A DNA stretch of 64,000 bases from Vitrella brassicaformis (Eukaryota > Sar > Vitrellaceae). The position numbers and the translations under genes were made by a program. Positions 38,401 through 49,700 of this stretch are shown here, piece after piece. The notes under the pieces are model-generated. The model was not told where the DNA came from. It ran no database searches and saw only the letters and a program-made list of their open reading frames with translations. Every line of letters starts with the position of its first letter. Position 1 is the stretch's first letter. The stretch is from positions 138,586 through 202,585 of the forward strand of contig CDMY01000869.1 of assembly GCA_001179505.1 (NCBI GenBank), in the 5' to 3' direction.

Positions 38401-40063
38401 TGCTGCATCCTGATGAGGTTCTCCTCCTCGTTCTCAAACATCGGTCCAGAGAACTGCGGCGGACTGGGCGGCCCCTCATAGGGCGACGCGGGCGACTCCT
38501 GGGACACATGAGCGTGTGTGTACCACTCCTGGGGCGGTGGAGGGGGCGACTGGCCGAACGGCGGTGGGGCCTGCGATGGGGGTGGCGGCTGCTGAGACTG
38601 ACGGACGGCCCCCTCTCCCGGGCTGCTGCGATGCTGCTCGGGCCGGCGGGGGTAGGGCGACTCGGGGGGCGGCTGGTGGTGCTGCTGGCCCATCCTCATC
38701 TGCGAGCCACCGTGCTGCAGCCCCTGCATGTGCTGCTGCTGCTGGAAGGGCTGGCTCTGCGGGAAACCCTTGGTGGGAGGATGGTTGCCGGAGACGGGCG
38801 GCCGATAGCCCGCCTGCTGGGGGGACTGGGAGCCATGTCCTGACCGGCCGCCGCCTGGTGGATTGATAAGGATGGCCCCTCGGTCGCCCGGCCTATCACC
38901 ACTGTCGCCCTGCCTTCCCGGGTAGTGTGGAAGGTGGTACCCCCCTTGCTGCTTCATGGCCTGCTGCATGCTGCGGGGAATCACCTCGGGCCCAGGAGTG
39001 GGCAGCAGATGACCTTGCGGCCCGTCCGGCCGTCCCGGTCCCATGCCGGGCGGCCCAGAGCCCCGGCCTCTCGGTGGGGGAAAGCCACCCCTCGGGGTCG
39101 AGAAGGGGAGGGGAGGCGGGCGTGGAGGGGCGGCCTTGCTGGCGTGCTGCTGCACGGCCCTCTGCTCGTGACCTGCAGTGCATTGCATTGCATGCACAGA
39201 AGAACAGACAGACCGCCGACCATAATATAGGGTAGGTGCATGAGAGTGAGCATGAGCGAGTGCCCCGCCCCATGCCACCCACCTGTGTCGTCATCCTCCA
39301 TCATGTCTGCCCACTTCCTGGGGGGACCCGTGGCCTGCTCCTGCTGCTGTGACGGCTGGCCGCCCTCTCCACTGGTGTGATCCCCTCCTCCGTTGAACGG
39401 CATGCCCTGGTGATGTGGTGGTGGTGGCCGATAGTGGTGGCCCCCCTCGGCTGGTGGGTGGCGGGGTGTGGGGAGGGGACGGTGTGGTGGCGGCGGGTGA
39501 AACGCACGATCGCCAGACGGATGGGAAGATGACGCATCCCTGACGGACGGACCACGCCGTGTGTGTGATCGATCAGGGAGGGGGAGAGGGAGGGAGGGAT
39601 GGTAATGCGTCTGTGTATGTGTCTGTGTCTGTGTATGTGTGTGTCTGTACCTGTCCCTCTCACTGCCCCAGAGTGGCTGCCCGCCGTTGGAGTCGGAACC
39701 CTGGGAATCTGCACACACCACACAGACGATGGATGTGATGTATCCCCTCCCCTCCCCTGCCTGAGTGGCTGACCACTCTGAGTGTGTGGTTGTGTTGCGT
39801 ACCGGTGTGTGTGTGTGTGGGCGGTCTCGGCCGTGCAGGTGCCCGCCCTCCCCCCGAGAACGGTGCAGGCTGGCGATGGTCATCACGACCACCTGACACA
39901 CACGCACAACGCACACACACGCAGAGCGGGCAAAGACAGCCAGACCACGTCAGTTGATTGACGCACGAACAGCAGTCACGTGTGTCACTCACTGACCAAG
40001 GAATGTTCGCTGATGGTTCTTATCTTGCCACGAGTCTTGCTGAAAGCCCTCAACGCGCCGCAT
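32475..40063 (-). CDS. Giant Gln/Pro/RGG-rich disordered protein, 2,261 aa
   Basis: Eight exons (40063-39997, 39892-39803, 39708-39651, 39539-39283, 39172-38021, 37943-37647, 37455-35068, 34951-32475) sum to 6,786 nt, exactly 2,262 codons. Almost all of it is low-complexity: polyGln blocks, Pro-rich stretches, an Ala run, Glu/Lys-rich stretches and several Arg-Gly clusters, among them GRGGGGRGGGRGYGRGERDG-like sequence near 35,250 and a second block (RGRGFRPRGRGGYRGRPPQL) near the C-terminus. Short ordered-looking motifs are PRKWADMMEDDDT and SGLNADAAPFTGGWG; the latter resembles a PAM2 motif that binds the MLLE domain of poly(A)-binding protein. RGG boxes plus Q-rich regions are typical of mRNP or stress-granule proteins, so an mRNA-binding scaffold is my inference. 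No RRM, KH or helicase domain is visible. The exon chain is strong; the function is not established. Confidence 0.72.
33676..33713 (-). repeat. Polyalanine-coding GCx tract
   Basis: A run of GGC/TGC-type codons on the minus strand encodes about twelve consecutive alanines within the last exon of the giant disordered gene. Confidence 0.85.
36549..36575 (-). repeat. CAG trinucleotide tract (polyglutamine)
   Basis: On the minus strand this is an uninterrupted CAG run encoding polyglutamine. Shorter CAG tracts recur in the same gene near 37850-37870 and 38212-38235. Confidence 0.85.
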
Positions 40064-40794
40064 CCTGACACACCACATGCAAGCCGACACACAGACGTGA
40101 GAAGGGCGGACAAATCAAGGGCTTTGAGACACAGGCGGCCTCCACCCGTCCATGGACACCACTCATGACAGTCTGTGCTGCGTGCTGTGCCTGCCTGTCC
40201 CCCTCAGTCGCTCTCTGGTGGGTGTTGCGTTGCGATGTGCATGGCAGTGATCGAGCGGCATGCGCACACACCGACACTTCCCTGGCCCGTCTGCCTGGTC
40301 TGTGTGCACTCGCCCACCCTCCCTGGGTCCCTTCTCATCGGTCCACCTGCCTGTTCTCCTCTCTGAGTGTGTGTGGTCTCATTCTCACTTACTCTGCGGA
40401 TCTGCTAGGCAGTGTCTCGGTAGGATCTGCCCATTCCTCGGGCGGGATCACTGTCCTATGATGATGCCGCGTCCCTTGCTTCCTCGCGTGGCGGGATTCT
40501 CGCTTCTCGTTCTTCCCAGCCTCCAACGGATGATCTGACATATATCTACCGCATGCGCATCTACGACTAGGCTCCAACACGCTCAGGCGGGAAAACGGGT
40601 CGCGCAAATTGCGAGCTTTCGTGCGAGCTTAGAACAAATGTAGGATTGCACACACGGCGAAAATATAGCAGGAAGGACGGGATGAGAGATCCGTCATCCT
40701 TCACAGAAGTTACGATGCGTTATTCTTGGTCTCTTCCATCGAGTTCATCCCACCTGGCCGTGCAGTCCGTATGAGAGGCTATCGGTGAGCAGCA
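40064..40794. promoter_or_regulatory. Divergent gap between giant gene and ATM
   Basis: This 731-bp gap separates two start codons pointing away from each other. Unlike the 3' gaps it is nearly free of microsatellites. It contains no supported gene. A short ATG-initiated frame just upstream of the ATM start (ATG at 40771, stop six codons on) would be an upstream ORF if it lies in the leader. Confidence 0.4.
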
Positions 40795-43700
40795 ATGGAC
40801 CGGCTGGACAAGCTGAGCGATATCCTGAAAGAACTGGGTGCGGACTCAGTCACACAGCGGAGGAAGGGCCTCAAGGGTGAGCCGCGTAGATCTGCACAGC
40901 ATGCAGATCCTGCACGTCACTGCGGATGGGTGTGTTGTATTGTGTGGCAGAGCTGAAGGACTTCCTGGACGATCCGCAGCGCATCCTGATGATTGAGCGG
41001 GCCGAGGACATGACAGACGTGTGGACAGCTGTCGGCAGATTGTGAGCCACCAACCTTACGCAGACCAGACTTGGTCCCATCGCCATGGATTCGACCGTCA
41101 CCTCTCTGTGTCGTGTGTGTGTGTGTGTGTGTGTTCCGCTCGCAGTCTGGTTGAGGCGATGCAGAAGGAGGTGAGCTGTCGACGCACGCCACGCCCAGGG
41201 GACGGGTGGTGGTGGGGTGGGGTGGGGTGCCTGCCTGGATCTCTGTCGTTGCATGTGTTGTGCTGTGTGGCAGATCAAGCGCATCCAGCACAGCAAGTCC
41301 AAGAAAGGTAAACCACGGAATGCCATGTCTGCCCCACCCACCACCTTGCTTTGCTGCACCACCTGTCATATCACCTCATGTGCCTGTATATGTGTGTGTG
41401 CGCGCAGCCCCTCCCAAGTTCGACCCGAATGATGCGACGCTGTTCCATGGCATTGTGACGGTGATAGAGCGGCACGGCCCCAAGCTGGTGGTGTGCGCCG
41501 ACGAGTACTTCAACCACCTGTGTGAGGTGCTGAGGGACGACGGCCAGGTGTCGCCGCGGCCCGCATGGGGAGAGGCCTACCTGGGTGTGCTGCTTGCCAT
41601 GGTGTCCAGACAGCAGTACACCTACAAACTCACAGAACACCACTTGAGAGGTGCAGCAGACAGTCGACCGACCCACCCACCGTGGGGAGCGGGAGGAGGT
41701 GGATCTCTATCTCGTTTTCTGTGTGTGGTGTGTTTATGACCTTCATTCAGATTTCCTGAAGGTGTTGTCTGGCTTTTCGCTGACGCCGAAGCACATGTGC
41801 ATGCAGACGCTCCAGATACTCTGCGCCAACGCATACGGTGGGCGACAAAGGGAAGCAGTCAGACAGACAGTCAGACAGACAGACAGACAGGCAGGCAGGT
41901 CAGCTGTGTGGTGGGCTGTGTCGTTCCAGGTGACATCAGCCAGAAGCTGCCGACGATTGTCTCTACTGTCTTCGACAAAATCATCCAGCTTGAGTGAGTG
42001 AGCGACTGAGTGAGTGAGCAGAGAATACGTACACACACACACAAACGTATGTGTCCATTGTGTTACGCTGTGCTTTAAGTGAGGAGAAGGAGTTCAAGCC
42101 GAGCAATCAGTCACTCGTCGACGCCACTGTGCTCTGCGCCACCAGGTGATGCAGTGAATCAACTTTGTGTGAATCAACTGTGATGTGACTTGTTTGATTG
42201 ATCTGACTCGTTCGTTCATTGTGTGTGTGTGTGCGTGCCAGTTTGGCTCTGTTGTCGCCGCTTCAGTTCCAGGACACCCTGCTGCGCAAACCCAAGATAT
42301 TCGCCGCGCTCAAAATACTTGTGCGGGTACGCCAGCAAACGGCACACAGCCAATCAATTCACCGCTGCTGCATTCTCTGTTGCTGTGCTTGTGACTTGGC
42401 GCGTGTGTGCAGACATTTCGGTCTCTCAGCTCCAAATCGAAGGTCAGTCCAGAGGACAGCGAAAATGTGTTGACTGCGTGTGTGTGTGTGTGTGTGTATG
42501 TCTTTCATCTGTGGTGTGTGTGCGCAGGAGCGTTTGATAGTGTTGCTGCGTCTGGTGGTGGTGGTGTTTAGGTCGTCAGATACGCGCCTGCCAAAAGCAC
42601 TCTCCACTGGTGGGGGAGCGACAAAGACGCTGGTGGGTGCACAAACGCTGATTTGTGTCTTTGTCTGTGTGGTGCAGGTGCTCTGCGGTGGACGTTGAAG
42701 AGTCTGCTTAGCATCCTGCCGTACTACATCGAAACGCTTCTCTCAGTGGTGATGATAGGCAGGCGTACGATGGACACACTCTCATTTCATTGGAATCTCT
42801 GCGTGTGCTACCTTGCAGAAGAGCGAGCAGAAGGGACGGCCGGACCGACAGGCACACGAATGTGGTGGGCAGTGAATGAGCCACCGTCCACTTCGTGCCG
42901 TCTTCACTTGGTGTATATGTATATGTCAGTCATCATCGCATACCAGGATCAGTTGGGCATGTCGGCCCCTTCGGACGACGCCAACCACCGGACGAGCTCA
43001 TGTTTCGGCATCCGGGGCCTCAACTCGGCCGTCGAGCTGCTCACTGACATCGTGTGGGAGGTACGCACCGACACACCATGATATCCGCACACACCTCGCC
43101 TGTGTGTGTGTGCCTGTGTGTCACACAGGCGTTCCAGCATGTGGAGTACCGTCGCATGTTTAGTGGTGATTCGGCCGCACAGGGCGGCGACACGTCATCG
43201 ACACTCGCCAGTCAGGCCTCACAAATGTACCCGCCGGTCATCACACCCGAGGAGCAACGGTCGGCGCTGATGAGTACGACAGCGATCCATCTCGTGTGAG
43301 TACGTGTGTTTCTTGTACACATCTCCATCAGTGTGAAGGGCAGTGGAGAGGGCAGCGACATGCTGCGGTACTTCGAGAGGTTCCTGCACGGACCACGGGC
43401 CTCTGCATGGTACGTACGTACGTACGCAAGCACACACACCTGCTGCTGGCCGTCATGCATGTGATGATATCAGGTGTCTGGTGCTGGCCCGTATGTGCGA
43501 GAAGGCCTGTCTGCAGCTCCCGCTGGCCGACCTGAGGGCCCTCTACCAGTTCATGACGGAGAAGCTCGAAGAAATGACACAAGCCATACTAGCGGGGTCA
43601 GTGACCGAGGGGTCAGCATGCAAAATGTGCAATCGATCGGTATCATGTTTTCTCCCCACGCCTCACTTGCAGTGTGTTGCCGCACTCTCTCGGCATCCCT

Positions 43701-46700
43701 TCTCTGCGCGGCACGTCGTTCGCCCCCGACCTGTCAGACGTCTACTGCTGGCTGCTCGGGCAGACGGCCGTCCTCGAGTGCCTCTTCCTCAACCATCTGC
43801 TCGCACCACAGCGCTGCACGGCACCGACACAAGGCGACACACCCAGCACTTCAGCAGAGGATGGAGGGAGTGACGTACCTTCGCCGCAACACACCACCCA
43901 GTTCAACGCGGTGCCGCTGCAGATGAGTGTGCTCACCACCAACAACGCCGCCTTCTGCTCGTCGCGCGGCGGTGTGGCAGACGTGCCCGCCATCCACACG
44001 CCGTCCGAGTGGGAGGACACACTGCTCGCGAGTTTGCGGTGGCTGCTGTCGAGTCTGCCGGCACTGCTGGCGGCCCGCTACACGCGGTTCTCAGAGGCCA
44101 AGAGTGCGCTGTGCCGGCTGCTCCACCACCTGCTGGTGCTGCTCCCATCCAACAGCATCCGACAGGAGATCGCCGCATTCGCACAGCTGCGGCTATTCGA
44201 CGCACAGGTGCAGCGTCATGGCTCTGGTGCGATCGCGATGGCCACACAGCCCTTCTGGCTGGCCGAGTCTTGCGTGGCCATCGCGTCTCGGCACCGCCAC
44301 ACTCTCCCGCCGCATGTGGTGAATCGGCTGCTGGCGTTCTCTGTGTCGATCGGCGAGAGCCTCAAGTCGCGCCACCTGGTCGTGCAGGCCGCCAGCCTGT
44401 TCAGCGCACTCCACCAGCACCAGCAACATCCCGCTGTCAACAATACACTCAAGGAGCTCCACCTCTCAGGTGAGCGATCAGACCACACCGAAAGCCCAGC
44501 CTCAGTTATATGTTCAATGTGCTGCGTGTATGTGTGTACCAAACAGCTTGTCTGCCCTCTGTCTGGCATGAGTGTCTGGAACTGGAGGTGACGGCCGAGG
44601 GCGAGGCGGGCGAGGGCAACAGTGTCGCTGGGGCCATGCTGGCCGCCACGCCAGGCGACAGTGAGGTGGTCGAGGACGCCATGCTCGCCAGAAGCGGCAC
44701 TGCACTCTTGATGCGGCCCACACTCTCAGACTGGGGCATCTCCCACCCCCCGACACCCCCCGAAGCCATCGGCCCCGCCCCCCTCCCACCCCACTCGATG
44801 GCGCTCCTTCACGCGGCCGTCGCTCGCAGCGTCGACACCCTCCTCCCGTTCTTCCTCAACGAGACCGAGGATGAGGTGGTCGCCACCACACCCACACACG
44901 GCAAGTCTCGCCGTGCGGGGATGTTCTTCCAGACCGTCCACGAGACAGGGGCGGCGGCTGCGGCCGCCGCTAGTGCAGGGGCGGGAGGCACGGACGAAGC
45001 GACGCGGCGGCATCCGTTGTTGCAGTCGACAGACGGATTCTGGATGCCGAGTCTATCCAAGAGCGCCTTCCAGGCCGTCATTGGGCTGCTGAGAGTGCTC
45101 TGGCTGGCGACCAAGGTCTCGTGTCCTGCCCCAGCTGACGCGCCGGATGCGCCTGAGGTGCACGACTGCAGCTCGCTGGACTCCGGGGTGTGGCTGGGTA
45201 TCCATCTGGTGGTCTTCTGGCTGCACCGACTGCTCGAGGGCAAGACCACCAAGAGCACCAACGAGGCCACACAGAAGGAGATCCGGGCCTTCGCGTCGGC
45301 CATCTGGCTGGAGCTGGCGGAGCTGCTGGCGATCAGTGAGCGGCACGGCCTCCCCTTCTCGTGCAATTACCCCGTCATGAACAACAAGGCCAGCAGGCGC
45401 ATCGTGTCCAGCCAGACCGGCAAACCAAGATGCTCATTCGCACTCTTCCTCGACACATCCGCCGTTCTCAACGATCGCATCAACGCGGGAGGAGCTCTCG
45501 AGTCACAGGGGGGCCAGGCAGCCGGCGAGGGCACGCGGCTGCTGTCCGTGGCCACCCTCAGAGGCCGGCTGATGGCTCTGCTGCAGCGAACAGTGAACCT
45601 CAGCGTCACATCGGCTGTGGTGGCCACCAGCCCCACTGAGCCCTCTTCGTCTAATCGCAACCACCGGCGCGCGGCCCCGGCAGCAGCGGCCGCAGGTGCA
45701 GCCCGCACGCAGCAGCGAGCATCGGCGGCCCCGCAGCTGGACCCAGAAGACGATGCAGACGACTTCGGAATGCGCACACCACCCAGGCCCGGCCAGGATG
45801 GAGGCCATCAGGGTGCGGACATGGCTGATGCCTTCTTCGAGGATCAGCAGGGGGACAGAGACGGGAGGGCCCAGGGCAAGCCAACCGACATGGAGATCGA
45901 GTGGCAACTGCCGCGGCACGGCGGGCCGAAAGGCGCTACCCCTGCAGAGTCGGAGCTTCTCTCGACCTTTCTGCCTTCTCGGGCGGCGGTGATCCGTATC
46001 CAGGTGGACCTGCTGGTCAATCCTGCACGGACTGTCGGGCCGGTGGATGAAGCCACAGACAGACTCTACAGCGGCATGCTGAAGGTGAGACTCTCACATC
46101 ACGCAGGCACCCCATCAATCGCAGGGCACGCTGTCATCACGCATGTGTGCATTTCAGGCACTGGAGTCACTGGTAATGGACGAGCAAGTGGCGGATCGGC
46201 AGCAGGCTCGACGCAGCGGGGAGGAGGAGACCGCCTCAAGAATGCCCTGCGCCCAGCAGATGGGAGTCTTCGCACTGGTCGTCACCGCACTCGTGTCCAG
46301 ACGCCCACCGATCCACCTGTCAGGTGCCATGACCATTGTGGGGATGCTGTGCCGGTGCGCCATTCGCCTTGCGGCCCTGAATGTGCAAATGGCGCTCATG
46401 GTGGTGTTTCCCCTCTGCCGGCTGGTGCTGTGGGCCATCGACACCAGCCGCAGCGCCGGCAAGGAGTGGGAGCTGTGCGGCGTGCTCACGCACCTCACGG
46501 GCGGCAACGACTCGCCCGCAGTGGTGTGCCGGCTGCTGAGCAGCCTGGCCAAGCGACACAAGATCTTCACTCCCCACCACCACGTTGCCTTCGGCGTCAT
46601 GGCGGCGTCGACGCTCCGGTTCCTCCAGAGGTGGGCGGGCTCAGGGGTGGACTGGCCATGCGCGTACACAAACAGACAGACACTCGTGTGTGTCTGGTCG

Positions 46701-49700
46701 TAGGAACAAGCATCGTGTGGCACCAGACGTGATTGAGACGCTGTGCACTATCGTGATGAACAGGGTCCCAAACCTCATTCTTGACGCCAACACCAACCCT
46801 GAAGTGAGTGAGTGAATTCAGGAGACACAGCCGACAGGGCAGGCAAGGATCGCCCTCTTCTGTGTCCATCCATCTGCATCTCCCATGCAGGTGCGTCTGG
46901 TTGCTGCAGCATGGTGCACTGCTCCTCTGTAAGCCATGATTGCAACGACAGAAGCCATGATTGCAACGACAGACCTGCTGAGTGTCAATGTATCGTTTGT
47001 GCATCTCTGATCATGGGTCAGCATGGAGGTGTTTCCCGCGGCTGAGGTGTCGGAGGAGTTCAAGTCCAAGGCTCTCAAGCGCCTCGAGCAGCTGCAGGGC
47101 GGCAACAAGGAAGTGAAGATCGACCAAGACGTCAGACAGCTCCTGCACAAGCACGGCATATCGGTGGAGGCCGACGCATTCCAGGCGCTCATTTCAGCCC
47201 ACCACGTGGCCGACGTCCTCTCCCTCGCTCGCGCTGGCATCGCCGCGCCCGAGATCACTGTCGACTTCCTCACATCGATATGCGCGGTGGCGAGGGAGCC
47301 ATCCCTGGTCCAAGTGTGCTTCTTGGCCATCCGGCACATGGATCAGTCGCTGATGCAGGAGCAGCCGACACTGCTCGCCAGGCACATGCAGCACATCGCC
47401 GCGGGCTGGATCCGACGCAAGCTGCCTCTGGGGCAGTTTCCGACCCAGCTGTTCGATGGCGGTGCGAGTCATTCGGACTTCTTGTGGTCCAACTCGGCGA
47501 TGCTGGTGAGTGCGTGCATCCTCGGCGGGCTGGAGCCCAACAAAGTCATGCCCTGCTTCCGCGAAGCACTCGGCCTCAAGAGGGTACGCCAGGCACACGC
47601 ACAGAGAGAGACGGGCTCCAGCTGCATGCTGGCTTTGTGTGCGCGCTGTGTGTGGATGTCGTCAGGACAATCAGGAGAAGGGACCCGAGCTCCGCGACGC
47701 CGTGGCGCCAGCGTTGGTGGCGATCCTGCTGATGATCAAGGGGCAGAACGGCGGTGCGTCTGAATATCTGAAGCAGCTGCTCGGCAGCGGCAACATCATC
47801 AGTGTGCTCAAGCAGCACCTGCGGTCATCGGTGCTGTCGAGCATGCTGCGCTTCAAAGCCCAGCCCCGCGATGCCGTCGCGGCCGTCGCCTTCCCCAGCC
47901 TGCAGGCCGCCCTCTCCGAGGTCATCCCCACACCCATCGACAGCTACCCCAACCTGGACGCCTTCGTCAGTGCCAACTTCAAACACATGCTCCTCGTACT
48001 CGACAGCGCCGTCCTGCTCTCGCACGGAGACGGTGCGACCCCAGACAAGGCCGCGGCTGGCTGTTTCCAGGACTTCCTGCGCATGACGTCGTGTGTGCTC
48101 AAGCAGACGTCGCACGTCCGCCACCTCATCAACTTCCTCTTGCGACACCTCAAAAGCGCCATGGAGGCACGCGAGTCGGCGGGCGGGCGGATGGTCAAGA
48201 CGGCCGGCAGCTGGCCGGATGTGCGGCAGTCCTGGATGGTGGACGGAGGGGCGCTGGCAGCCCCAGAGGAGACCAACGAGAAGTGGCAGCGGACGCTCAG
48301 CGACGAGGTGTGCCGCATTCTGAGGGAGTGCACCGACGCCATCCTCCTGCAGCTGTTCGACCGCCCTGCTCCGGGCATCATGGATCTCCTGCTCGAGCTC
48401 GTCGTCAAGAAGTACGGCGGTCTCATGGTTAGCCGGGAGGGCAGCAGCAGCAGCAGCGGAGGGGCGGACGGCAGCTGCGACGAGCCCAGCGTGACGATGG
48501 CCACCTGCCCCGTCTTCAAAATCGTCGGCGAGGCCGTCCTTCGCCTGCTGCCCCTTCGCTGCACGAGGTTCAACACGAGAGGCCGCACACAGGCGGACAC
48601 GCCCAGTGTGGTTGAGGTGTTGGGACCCTCCTTCGTTCCATTCTTTGCCGCTGCAGACATCATCCCCGACACAGCAGCCGTGGCCGTCAATTCTGTCGCA
48701 GCACACTGTCTGCAGCACATCCAAGAAAGCCTCCGAGCACAAACGGATACTGCAGCGGCGCAATTAGGCAAGAGGCGACGCAGCGGCACAAAGGCAGCCG
48801 CCGCAGAGGGCGAGCCAGCGGCCAAGAAGAAGAAGCCCGCCCAAGAGGATGCGGCTCGACCGGGGGTCGAGCCAGTGCCGATGGACACCGATGATGCCGA
48901 CAATGAGCCACTGTGGCCGTCTGCAGAGGCGACGGAGGCGGTGCTGGCCGCATCGGGTGGTGACGCCGTCTTGTCTCCAGAGGACCGGCTGAGGCTCTTC
49001 ATGGATGAGCTCACCGACCACGACCAGCGGGCATGCGACAACCGTACTCGCATGGCCGCCGCCAAATCGTGGGCGGACCGCCTCTCCAACAGTTTCGGCT
49101 CCGCTTTGCTCCTCCGGCGTGTGGCGGCGATATGTCTGTGGCTGAAAGGGGCCAAGGCACACGCCAGCGCCGTGAGGGCCAGTGGAGAGTCGGCCCCGGC
49201 AGGACCACGGGTGTTTGTGAGCATGGTGGTGCGGCACCTGGTCAACATCTCCAGACTCGGGACGTCGGACCATCTCCCCGAGGCGTGGAAGCTGCAGACG
49301 GCCCGGCTGCTTAGCCATGAGGGTCTGCGTGATACCAAGCTCGTGTCCGATGCTCTCCGTCAGGACCTATCCGCCAACCTCGCCCGTGATGCCACCATGG
49401 CCTTCGACCTCGTCTGGACCTCTGAATACGGCACACCAGACCCGCGGAACCAAGCCGTGGACGGCGAACGCCCACTCATCGTGCGAGAGCTGGGCCTGGT
49501 GGTGCCCTCCGTCGCTGTGCTTGGCTTCCTCTTCGCTGTCACGTCGCTCAACCACACGGTCAAGACTGTGCGAGAGGTGGGTTTGAGGACCCTTGAGGCG
49601 CTGGTGGGTGATCCGGTGTTCCAGCGGTGTCGGCAGTGTTTGGCGCGACAGCTGGAGGTGTCGCTGGGAGACATGACTGAGATGGCCGCTGGTGCCGCGG

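Noticed and set aside
44510-46732. A single 740-residue coding exon in ATM read through to 46732
   Set aside because: The frame after about 46,084 changes to non-conserved sequence; a GTGAGA donor at 46085 and an acceptor near 46157 restore the frame, so an intron is required.
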